Shown here: piece after piece, positions 1 through 8,800 of the stretch
Layout: every line of letters starts with the position of its first letter
Numbering within the stretch: the first letter of the stretch is position 1
NCBI GenBank assembly: GCA_047974325.1
Contig: JBKECE010000237.1
Coordinates: 20,161 to 84,160 of the forward strand
DNA length: 64,000 nucleotides
From: QVMP01 sp047974325
GTDB lineage: Bacteria; Bacteroidota; Bacteroidia; Bacteroidales; Dysgonomonadaceae
Reading direction: 5' to 3'
Notes under the pieces: generated by a model
Seen by the model: the letters and a program-made list of their open reading frames with translations, nothing else
The model's database searches: none
What the model was told of the DNA's origin: nothing
Translations under genes and position numbers: made by a program

Positions 1-101
1 CATGTTGGAGTTTTTTATGTAGAAAAAATCTTTGTCAGGACATACGTTGCAGAGCGATTTTTTTGATTCACAATAATTTTGCAACAATTTTTTAAAGGTG
101 C

Positions 102-136
102 TCTGAAAAATCAATGGAATAATTGTCGTAACTTCG
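102..136 (+). promoter_or_regulatory. Putative typA promoter
   Basis: TAACTTCG followed by CAGCC at 129-136 resembles the Bacteroidetes -7 element (TAnnTTTG), about 20 bases before the typA start. A TCTG at 102-105 could be a weak -33 element but the spacing (23) is long. A second candidate -7, TAATTTTG, lies at 74-81. Confidence 0.3.
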
Positions 137-155
137 CAGCCTCAAATTTTTAGGT

Positions 156-1955
156 ATGCAAGATATTAGGAATATTGCGATTATCGCACACGTCGATCAC
201 GGAAAAACCACTACTGTAGATAAACTGCTCTTAGCAGGACAACTTTTCAGAGACAATCAGGTTGCAGGTGAATTAATTCTGGACAATAATGATCTGGAAC
301 GCGAAAGAGGAATTACGATTCTCTCAAAGAACGTTTCGATAAATTATAAAGGAACAAAAATCAATATCATCGATACTCCCGGACATGCCGACTTTGGTGG
401 CGAAGTGGAGCGTGTTTTAAACATGGCTGACGGCTGCTTGCTGTTGGTAGATGCTTTTGAAGGGCCTATGCCTCAAACTCGTTTTGTGTTGCAGAAGGCT
501 ATTGAGATAGGTTTGAAACCTATTGTAGTCATTAATAAGGTAGACAAGCCAAACTGTCGCCCCGATGAGGTGCACGAAATGGTGTTTGACCTCATGTTCA
601 GTCTCGATGCAACAGAAGAACAACTCGATTTTCCAACCATTTACGGTTCGGCAAAGCAAGGCTGGATGTCAGACGACTGGCACACTCCGACTACTGATTT
701 TACGGCTTTGTTAGATGCTATTGTCAAATACATTCCTGCACCAAAGATTTTGGAAGGGAGTCCTCAGATGTTGATTACATCGCTCGATTATTCTAAATAT
801 GTTGGTCGTATTGCCGTCGGTCGTGTACACAGAGGTAATTTGGTCGAAAATATGGATGTTTCGTTGTGCAAACGTGATGGGTCAATCGTGAAAGCGAAGA
901 TCAAGGAACTTAATGTATTTGAAGGTCTTGGCCGTGCCAAAGTGAGTACAGTCCAATGTGGCGATATTTGTGCATTGGTAGGCATCGAAGGTTTTGAAAT
1001 TGGAGATTCCATAGCTGATATTAACAATCCGGAACCGTTGGATCCGATTGATATAGACGAACCAACTATGTCTATGATGTTCACGATCAACAATTCTCCG
1101 TTCTTCGGAAAAGAAGGTAAATATGTGACATCGCGTCACATTCATGACCGTTTGCTTCGTGAATTAGATAAAAATTTAGCCTTGCGTGTCGAAACTACAG
1201 ATAATGCCGATTCGTGGATTGTCTTTGGTCGTGGTGTGCTCCACTTATCGGTGCTCATCGAAACGATGCGTCGCGAAGGTTATGAACTTCAGGTAGGACA
1301 ACCCAAAGTGATTATAAAAGAAATTGACGGTGTGAAGCACGAACCGGTGGAATTGCTCACTGTGAATCTTCCCGAAGAATATGCGAGTAAAATAATTGAT
1401 CTCGTTACCCGTCGTAAAGGAGAGTTGACGATGATGGAAACGAAAAATGAACGTGTCTTCCTTGAATTTACTATACCTTCACGCGGAATAATTGGTATCA
1501 ACAATATAGCGCTTACGCTGTCGGCAGGTGAAGCTGTGATCGCACATCGTTTTCTCGAATTTCAACCTTGGAAAGGCGATATAGACAAACGTCAGAACGG
1601 TTCTATCATTGCCAGTGAATCGGGAAATGCTTTTGCCTATGCACTGGATAAACTGCAAGACAGAGGCCGTTTCTTTATCGAGCCTCAGACCGATATCTAT
1701 ATGGGACAGATTGTCGGAGAACACTCAAAAGAGGGTGATCTGGTGGTGAATGTGACCAAATCAAAGAAACTGACCAATGTACGTGCATCCGGCACAGACG
1801 ATAAGGCTAGTCTTCCTCCTGCAATTATTTTCAGCCTTGAAGAAGCGTTGGAATACATCAAAGAAGATGAATATGTAGAGGTGACTCCTGCCGCAATCAG
1901 ATTGCGTAAAATATACCTTGACGAGAATGATAGAAAACGGATGGTCAAAAAGTAA
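156..1955 (+). CDS. typA: Ribosome-associated GTPase TypA/BipA
   Basis: Translational GTPase of the EF-G family that binds the ribosome and supports 50S assembly and growth under stress. The 599-residue length is typical. The N-terminal G domain shows AHVDHGKTT (P loop, residues 11-19), an ERERGITI switch region, DTPGHADFGGE (G3) and NKVDKP (G4). It is followed by EF-Tu domain 2, the EF-G domain III/V regions and the BipA-specific C-terminal domain. The first ATG has the conserved MQDIRNIAIIAHVDHGK start. The gene stands alone: a GC-rich hairpin follows, and the next gene opens 214 bases downstream. Identification is secure; any regulation is not visible beyond the candidate promoter. Confidence 0.97.
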   Translation: MQDIRNIAIIAHVDHGKTTTVDKLLLAGQLFRDNQVAGELILDNNDLERERGITILSKNVSINYKGTKINIIDTPGHADFGGEVERVLNMADGCLLLVDAFEGPMPQTRFVLQKAIEIGLKPIVVINKVDKPNCRPDEVHEMVFDLMFSLDATEEQLDFPTIYGSAKQGWMSDDWHTPTTDFTALLDAIVKYIPAPKILEGSPQMLITSLDYSKYVGRIAVGRVHRGNLVENMDVSLCKRDGSIVKAKIKELNVFEGLGRAKVSTVQCGDICALVGIEGFEIGDSIADINNPEPLDPIDIDEPTMSMMFTINNSPFFGKEGKYVTSRHIHDRLLRELDKNLALRVETTDNADSWIVFGRGVLHLSVLIETMRREGYELQVGQPKVIIKEIDGVKHEPVELLTVNLPEEYASKIIDLVTRRKGELTMMETKNERVFLEFTIPSRGIIGINNIALTLSAGEAVIAHRFLEFQPWKGDIDKRQNGSIIASESGNAFAYALDKLQDRGRFFIEPQTDIYMGQIVGEHSKEGDLVVNVTKSKKLTNVRASGTDDKASLPPAIIFSLEEALEYIKEDEYVEVTPAAIRLRKIYLDENDRKRMVKK

Positions 1956-2042
1956 AAAATGATGTATATTTGTTCTTTGTAAATAATTTTATTTTACAAT
2001 AAAGACCGTTCTTTTACAGTTCCGGACAAGTTATCATATATT

Positions 2043-2077
2043 CAGTGCTCGCCGTTGGCGGGCACTGTACGATTTTT
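2043..2077 (+). terminator. Rho-independent terminator after typA
   Basis: An 11-bp GC-rich stem (2043-2053 with 2057-2067, one G-U pair) has a GTT loop and is followed shortly by a T run (2072-2076). It lies 88 bases after the typA stop. Confidence 0.6.
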
Positions 2078-2169
2078 GCTATTTGACTGTAAAAAAAAGA
2101 GATATAGAAAATGCACATCGTTGTGTCGATGGAAATATAAAATCACTAACTAATCATTCTAATCTAATC

Positions 2170-4113
2170 ATGAACAAAAAAACACTTTTTTTATGTGTGT
2201 TGCTTTTTCTTTGCAATATGCATATTATGAAGGCAGAAGTAAAACTTCCACACATTTTTTCTGACAACATGGTCATCCAGCGCGACAAAGCAATAAAAAT
2301 CTGGGGTTGGGCAGATAAAAAAGAAAACGTAGAACTATCTTTCAACGGACAGAAATTGAAAACGAAAGCCGATGCTAACGGTAAATGGAACATCATGCTC
2401 AAATCAATGGCTTATGGTGGACCTTACGACCTCACTGTGAAGGGGAAAAAGAATACAATTGTGTTGGGCAATATCCTAATTGGTGATGTTTGGCTTGCCA
2501 GTGGGCAATCGAATATGGAATTTAAGGTGAAAAATGCGAATAATGCAACCTCTGAAATTGCTGAAAGTAATTATCCCCAAATCAGGTCGTTTAATGTGGT
2601 GAAAACAATTCAGATGACCCCGCAGTCGGATCTTGACGGTCAATGGACAGTTTGTTCACCTTCGACAGTTGGTGACTATTCAGCTGTAGCCTATTTCTTT
2701 GCACGCAAATTATATCAGGAAACCAAAATACCTATCGGCATCATACATTCATCGTGGGGAGGAACGGACATAGAGACATGGACAAGTCCCGAAGCCTTTG
2801 CTGCATTGCCAACATTATTCAATGAGCGATATGCAGATAACGTAAAGGTTGATAATCCCGAAGCCTTTATGAAGGAAAATGAAAAGAAGAAAAACGATTT
2901 TCTGCGAACTTTGAAGAATGATCCGGCATTGAAACAAGAATGGTTTAAACCTTCGACAAATATTACTGATTGGAGTTCGTTCAAATCGCCCGGTCTCTGG
3001 TCCGGTAATTTAGCACAGATAGATGGAATTCTTTGGCAACGGATCGATGTTGTGTTGCCGGATGATGTTGCCGGAAAATCGGGAAGAATAGAATTAGGAG
3101 CGATTGATGACAATGATATCACTTGGATCAATGGTATTAAAGTCGGAGAAACCGTTGGATATAATGTTTCGAGAAGTTATGATGTACCCGCAAATGTGCT
3201 TAAAGCAGGAAAAAACACGATAGTTGTGCGTGTTGAAGATACCGGTGGCGGTGGTGGATTGACCAGCACTGACGAAAATGTCTTTATCTCAGTAGATGGT
3301 AAAAAGTATTCGTTGTCAGGTAATTGGAGGTATAAGATCTCTGTTTCTAATGAGCTTTCAGGATATGTGAATTTTTCACCAAATTACAGTCCGTCTTTGC
3401 TCTATAACGGCATGATCAATCCGATTATACCGTATATCATCAAAGGAGCGATTTGGTATCAGGGTGAAAACAATGCTCTTGCTGCATATAATTATAGAAC
3501 GTTGTTTCCCAATCTGGTCAAAGACTGGCGGACGAAATGGGGATATGAATTTCCATTCTATTGGGTGCAGTTGGCTAATTTTATGAAAATGGATAAAGAA
3601 CCTGTTGAAAGCAATTGGGCAGAACTTCGTGAAGCGCAGACCATGACACTCGTGCTACCAAAAACGGGTCAGGCTGTTACAATAGACATCGGTGACGCTG
3701 ATGATATACATCCCCGCAACAAACAGGACGTGGGATTGCGTTTGGCTCTGAATGCACTTCACAATGACTATGGAGCTGCAAATTTGGTTTATAGTAGTCC
3801 GACTTATAAGTCTGTGGAGTTCAGAGATGGCAGGGCTGTGGTTTCGTTCAATAATATAGGATCAGGTTTGAAGGTGCATAACAATTATGGTTATGTACAA
3901 GGATTTAGTATTGCCGGAGCCGACAAAAAATTTGTTTGGGCAAAAGCATATATAGATGGTGATAAAGTGGTTGTTTCGAGCGATAGAGTTCCCTCTCCGG
4001 TTGCTGTGCGCTACGATTGGGCAAATAATCCGGATGGAAATTTATTCAATGAAGAAGGTTTACCTGTTTGTCCTTTCCGTTCCGATTCGTGGAAAGGCAT
4101 CACAGAGCGGTGA
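2170..4113 (+). CDS. Secreted sialate O-acetylesterase (SGNH family)
   Basis: Removes O-acetyl groups from sialic acids, or from acetylated glycans in general, probably in the periplasm. The ATG at 2170 is preferred to an upstream in-frame TTG at 2083 because it starts a good signal peptide (MNKKTLFLCVLLFLCNMHIMKA). SGNH motifs are visible: GQSNME early in the protein holds the catalytic Ser, and DIHPRNK near the C-terminus holds the Asp and His. A galactose-binding-like beta-sandwich insert (about residues 270-380, DDNDITWING, NTIVVRVEDTGGGGG) interrupts the hydrolase, as is usual in this family. About 647 residues. It is transcribed away from typA and faces ychF across a shared terminator. 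The exact glycan substrate cannot be read from sequence. Confidence 0.88.
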   Translation: MNKKTLFLCVLLFLCNMHIMKAEVKLPHIFSDNMVIQRDKAIKIWGWADKKENVELSFNGQKLKTKADANGKWNIMLKSMAYGGPYDLTVKGKKNTIVLGNILIGDVWLASGQSNMEFKVKNANNATSEIAESNYPQIRSFNVVKTIQMTPQSDLDGQWTVCSPSTVGDYSAVAYFFARKLYQETKIPIGIIHSSWGGTDIETWTSPEAFAALPTLFNERYADNVKVDNPEAFMKENEKKKNDFLRTLKNDPALKQEWFKPSTNITDWSSFKSPGLWSGNLAQIDGILWQRIDVVLPDDVAGKSGRIELGAIDDNDITWINGIKVGETVGYNVSRSYDVPANVLKAGKNTIVVRVEDTGGGGGLTSTDENVFISVDGKKYSLSGNWRYKISVSNELSGYVNFSPNYSPSLLYNGMINPIIPYIIKGAIWYQGENNALAAYNYRTLFPNLVKDWRTKWGYEFPFYWVQLANFMKMDKEPVESNWAELREAQTMTLVLPKTGQAVTIDIGDADDIHPRNKQDVGLRLALNALHNDYGAANLVYSSPTYKSVEFRDGRAVVSFNNIGSGLKVHNNYGYVQGFSIAGADKKFVWAKAYIDGDKVVVSSDRVPSPVAVRYDWANNPDGNLFNEEGLPVCPFRSDSWKGITER

Positions 4114-4131
4114 AATTACTTTTGATGGTAG

Positions 4132-4177
4132 AAAAAAAAAATACAGCAGTAAGATTTTTCTTACTGCTGTATTTTTG
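4132..4177. terminator. Bidirectional terminator between the esterase gene and ychF
   Basis: A perfect 13-bp inverted repeat (4141-4153 with 4160-4172) with loop ATTTTT is flanked by an A run on the left and T's on the right. It can therefore end transcription from both converging genes. Confidence 0.85.
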
Positions 4178-4190
4178 AATATTATCGATA

Positions 4191-5297
4191 TTATACGTTG
4201 AATCGGAAGTGCATGATGTCTCCGTCTTGCACTATATATTCCTTACCTTCCACATTCATTTTTCCTGCTTCTTTGCAGGCCGATTCTGATCCTAATGAGA
4301 TGAAGTCATCATATTTGATCACTTCTGCACGGATAAAACCTTTTTCAAAGTCGGTGTGAATGACCCCTGCACACTGTGGAGCTTTTGCTCCTGCCGGAAA
4401 TGTCCATGCACGCACTTCCTGCACGCCTGCCGTGAAATATGTGTGCAGGCCTAAAAGATGATAGGCTGCTTTGATGAGACGGGCAACACCCGACTCTTCA
4501 AGTCCAATTTCTGACAGAAACATTTCGCGTTCGTCGTAAGACTCAAATTCGGCGATTTCGGACTCTATTTTTGCAGCAACAATCAAAATCTCGGCATCTT
4601 CTCCCTCGATAGATTTGCGTACTTGTTCTACGTATCCATTGCCTTTCACGGCGCTTGCTTCATCTACATTGCAAACATAAAGAACTGGCTTGTATGTGAG
4701 CAAATAAAGCTCTTTGGCTATCTTCTGATCTTCTTTGCTATCTTCAAATTTCACCGTACGAGCCGATTTTCCTTGTTCCAAGGCAGCTTTGAATTGCAAC
4801 AGAACTTCATAGGCTCGTTTTGCATCCTTGTCTCCTCCTGTTTTGGCTTGTTTCTCTACTTTTTGGATGCGTGAAGTCACTGTTTCCAGATCTTTCAATT
4901 GCAATTCGATGTCAATAATTTCCTTGTCACGAATGGGATTCACACTTCCATCAACGTGGGTGATATTGTCATCGTCAAAGCAACGCAGCACATGGATTAT
5001 GGCATCAGTTTCACGGATATTGGCAAGAAACTTATTGCCTAATCCTTCGCCTTTGCTCGCGCCTTTTACCAATCCGGCAATATCTACTATCTCTACGGTG
5101 GTAGGTACAATGCGTTGAGGTTTCACCAACTCTGCCAGCTTGTTGAGCCGTTCGTCCGGAACGGTTATTACTCCAACATTTGGTTCTATTGTGCAAAAAG
5201 GAAAGTTAGCCGATTGGGCTTTTGCATTTGATAAGCAATTGAAAAGAGTTGATTTTCCGACATTCGGAAGCCCAACAATACCACACTGTAAAGCCAT
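4191..5297 (-). CDS. ychF: Redox/ribosome-associated GTPase/ATPase YchF (Obg family)
   Basis: Universal Obg-family P-loop NTPase (OLA1/YchF) that associates with ribosomes and tends to use ATP. The 368-residue length matches the family. Visible features are GLPNVGKST (P loop, residues 8-16), the FPFCTIEPNVG switch, DIAGLVKGAS(K)GEGLGN (G3 and Obg motif), a coiled-coil insertion around residues 130-200, and the C-terminal TGS domain ending in the conserved VQDGDIMHFRFNV. The start is the classical MALQCGIVGLPNVG. It is monocistronic and convergent with the esterase gene. Confidence 0.97.
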   Translation of the reverse strand: MALQCGIVGLPNVGKSTLFNCLSNAKAQSANFPFCTIEPNVGVITVPDERLNKLAELVKPQRIVPTTVEIVDIAGLVKGASKGEGLGNKFLANIRETDAIIHVLRCFDDDNITHVDGSVNPIRDKEIIDIELQLKDLETVTSRIQKVEKQAKTGGDKDAKRAYEVLLQFKAALEQGKSARTVKFEDSKEDQKIAKELYLLTYKPVLYVCNVDEASAVKGNGYVEQVRKSIEGEDAEILIVAAKIESEIAEFESYDEREMFLSEIGLEESGVARLIKAAYHLLGLHTYFTAGVQEVRAWTFPAGAKAPQCAGVIHTDFEKGFIRAEVIKYDDFISLGSESACKEAGKMNVEGKEYIVQDGDIMHFRFNV

Positions 5298-5413
5298 TAT
5301 TTTATTTTAATTTGTTCGTTATCAATAAAATGATTAAAGCAAGAAACTCAACAGGTAACAAACAGATGACAAAATCAGAATGCACAATCTGTTGATGCTG
5401 ATTTTCAAGCATG

Positions 5414-5421
5414 CAAAGGTA
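5414..5421 (-). promoter_or_regulatory. Candidate -7 element for ychF
   Basis: Read on the minus strand this is TACCTTTG, a perfect match to the Bacteroidetes TAnnTTTG -7 element, about 117 bases upstream of the ychF start. No convincing -33 TTG is seen at the expected spacing. Confidence 0.4.
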
Positions 5422-5513
5422 ATGAAAAATCGCATAAACTGAACTATATGACCATCAGGTAAACAGAGACACTATCCAATCTTTTATCGTAATAACTTTT
5501 GTTATGCTTCAAT

Positions 5514-5636
5514 ATGGGTATTCTTGATATTGGCCTCTTTGTGATTATACTGCTCTTTATTTATAAAACAAGGATAACCGATACTCTCAGTGAACTGTGG
5601 CGAAAAATGTATTTATTCACAAAATATCACCTCTAA
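5514..5636 (+). CDS. Possible 40-residue single-span membrane peptide
   Basis: ATG at 5514 to TAA at 5634-5636 encodes 40 residues. The N-terminal half is strongly hydrophobic (GILDIGLFVIILLFIY) and is followed by a basic, amphipathic tail (KTRITD, LWRKMYLF, KYHL). That is the layout of many small bacterial inner-membrane proteins. There is no clear Shine-Dalgarno, which is normal in Bacteroidetes. A near -7 (TAACTTTTG, one base too long) lies just upstream. In AT-rich DNA an open frame of this length can arise by chance, so the call rests only on composition. It is unrelated to any family I recognise. Confidence 0.25.
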   Translation: MGILDIGLFVIILLFIYKTRITDTLSELWRKMYLFTKYHL

Positions 5637-5706
5637 ATCTTATTCTGTAGTGTTTTAGAACTGGATTTTTGCTCTGTGATATATTATTATCGGTGTTAAA
5701 ATGTCG

Positions 5707-5714
5707 TATATTTG
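5707..5714 (+). promoter_or_regulatory. Candidate -7 element for the LRR protein gene
   Basis: TATATTTG matches TAnnTTTG exactly and lies 97 bases before the start codon. No good -33 TTG occurs 19-21 bases upstream. Confidence 0.4.
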
Positions 5715-5810
5715 CCATTGTATTTGCTGTTTTAATGCATATTTCGTTTTTTAACCTACCAATTAGATATTAATTTACATATTTGAGTTATTAACTAAAT
5801 TTCAAATTTT

Positions 5811-8800
5811 ATGACTAGAAAATTTCTACTATTATTCATTAGTTTGGCTCTTTGCCTCCTAGGCAAGGCTGATCCGATTAATGTAAGTGTTTCTACTCCC
5901 GGAGGACTGAAAGAGGTCTTGGAGGCAGGGTACACCTTAGCAAATATCGAAGATCTGACTGTGACAGGTACGATTGATGCCCGAGACTTTGCTACCTTGA
6001 GAACCTTGGCTAAGTTGAAAAAGTTGGATATTAGTGGTGTCACTATCGCTGCTTTTACCGGAACAGGGGGTACATCTCCACTTACAACTTCCGTGTCCTA
6101 TGCAGCGAATGCGATTCCTTTGAATGGTCTTTACACAATGCAAGGTCTTAGTGCTGTGGGATTGGATAGTTTGAAATCTGTTAAATTACCCACTACTATC
6201 GTTTCAATTGGATCCAATGCTTTTTCTTTGGCAAAATCATTGGAATCTGTAGATTTTGGAGTTTCTTCTCAACTCGACACTATCGGAACCAATGCGTTTA
6301 TGAGTTGTGCTAGTCTTACAACATTATCTTTACCTGCCGGAGTTAGATCTCTGAGTACAGGTACATTTACTAACTGTACGGGACTAACATCTATCACAAT
6401 ACCTGACGGAGTTACAGTTTTGCCAGGTTCTTTGTTCTATGGTTGTACAAATTTAAGTTCTGTGTCGTTTTCAGCTACTTCAAATTTAACAACTATATCC
6501 AATGGCGCTTTTTCAAGTCTGGATAAATTAAAAAAAGTGACCATACCGAAAACGGTAACGTCTGTTGGAGCAACTGCGTTTTCTAAGTTTTACGGAGATT
6601 CGATCTTGGTAGAAGCCGGAAACACTGTCTATGCAAGTATTGGTGGAGTTTTGGCAAAAGCTGCACTTGATACAATTGTTGTTGCTCCTGTTCATATCAA
6701 ATCATTTACGATACCAGCTACTGTTACAGCTCTTGGAAGAGAGGCTTTCAGATATTGTGATTCGCTGAAAACCATATCCATTCCGTCTAGCGTGACATCA
6801 TTGGGTCAGTATGCTCTTGCTAACTGTCCAAGTTTGACTAATATAACACTGGAAGGAACACCGTCTATTAGTAGTATCAGTGATTATGCTTTCTATCAAT
6901 CGCCAATCACCAGTTTTACTATTCCTGCGGGCGTTACCAGCATTGGCAACTATGCTTTTTCTGGAACAGCTATTACTTCTATAACAATTCCTGCAACAGT
7001 TACCAGCTTGGGTACTTATCTCTTTGCATCTTGTAGCAATCTGGTTACGGCAAATCTTTCAGCTCTGAGCCTGACTGTTTTACCATCCAGAACATTTAAT
7101 ATATGTCCCAGCTTGACGTCAGTGAGTTTACCCGCGGGATTGACAACAATTTCGGATTATTCTCTTTATAGTTGTAAAGCCCTTAAGACAGTGACACTTC
7201 CTGCTACTGTTACAGCTATTGGCAATTATGCTTTTGCTTATTCCGGCTTTGAAACAATAAACCTTCCGGAAGGATTACTCACTATCGGTAATTATACTTT
7301 TGATGATCTGCGATTAGGTTCAGTATCTATTCCTGCATCAGTTACTAGCATCGGAACCAGAGCATTTAATAGGGTGACAGGTCTGATTTCCGTGAGTACA
7401 AACAACCAAAATTATTCCAGTTTTGATGGAGCCTTGTATAATAAAGCTCAAACAACGTTGTTGGAGGCTCCAACAGCTCTTGTTGGCAGATATACAATAC
7501 CAAAAACTGTAACATCTATAGATCAATATGCTTTTTATAACGATAGTTTATTGACTTCTGTAGAATTTCCGGCAGGACTAGCTGGCATTGGTAACAATGC
7601 ATTCTGGAATTGTAATTTATTAAAGAAATTAGTTGTTAAAAACCCTACACCAATCGTGTTCACAAGTGGAAATAGTCCATTTTATGGTCTGCCTACCACT
7701 CTTTCAGTTTTGGTTCCGGCCGCTTCAGTTGACGCCTACAAAGCTGCTTTGAAATGGAAAGATTTTGCTTCTATCAAAGGAGAGGACTTGTTTTATGACT
7801 TGGGATGGGGATATCCAAACAGAGTTTCTCCTAATGGTCAATATGTCACAGGAAGTGGTGCTTTCTTATGGAAACTGGGCGATGAGGCTGTTACATATCC
7901 TGCAGGTGGTGCAGGTGGAGAGTCGGTGACAAACGATGGCTTTATTGTAGGAACCTTTGCTGATTCAACTTATATGGTCAACGGTTCACCATTAGAAAAT
8001 GGAGGAATATACAAAAACGGAAAATGGATTAGCTTAGGATTGGGCCGCTTTGGAACAACTACAACTTCTTCAGAAGCCGGAAGCCGGCCAAGTGCCGTAT
8101 CTGCCGATGGAAAAATGGTAGCAGGTATGTCTTACCAACTAGCTAGTTTCTCCAATGTTGTGCCATTTGTATGGAAAGAAGATGCTTCAGGTAAATTTTC
8201 AACAGATACACTGACTTACGTCTATCCCTACGGCGGACAAGGAGCTAGAATATGGGATGTGTCTGATGATGGTTCAATTGCTTGCGGATGGACCGTTTAC
8301 CCTGAAACAAGTGGTGGTAGACGTGCTATTGTTTGGAAATCGCCAACAGAATATAAAATACTCGATTCTACATATTACTCAGAAGCTCGTGATGTGAGTC
8401 CTAACGGAAAATATGTTGCAACCAGTGCCGGAGGCAAGGCTGGTTTGTATGATGTTCAAAAAGACACATTAATTCTCTTTGGACCTTCTGGTGCGAGCCC
8501 TACAGGAGTTTCAAACGACGGATTGGTAGTTGGCTACAGACCTTCTACAACAGGACGTAAAGGTTTTGTATGGTCTGAAAAATTAGGTTATGTTGAACTT
8601 AAGGATTTTATAGATACTTATGCTGCTGATGTGGAACTTCCTGAATTTTTTCAATTCACTAATGATGAGGATGAAGAATTCTTTGACGTACCTATGCACA
8701 TTTCAGGTGATGGCAAAGTGATTGTCGGATGGAGAGGCCAATCGGCAGTCTATCGTAAGGCATGGGTTTTGAGTTTGGCAAAACAGCTAGATTTGATGAA

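Larger units (their letters stand above)
5298..5810. other. 513-bp spacer between ychF and the LRR protein gene
   Basis: AT-rich region between divergent genes. It holds the candidate -7 elements of both genes and a possible 40-codon reading frame (5514-5636). No hairpin terminator, RNA gene or repeat was recognised. Confidence 0.6.

Noticed and set aside
1..155. CAT at positions 1-3 as the start codon of a divergent minus-strand gene
   Set aside because: The rest of such a gene would lie outside the window, so it cannot be supported.
2083..2169. N-terminal extension of the sialate esterase from a TTG start
   Set aside because: The extension is not a signal peptide and the ATG at 2170 begins one.
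6150..7660. Regular short repeats that could suggest a CRISPR array
   Set aside because: They are in frame, diverged, and encode leucine-rich repeats of a single protein; there are no identical repeats with unique spacers and no cas genes.
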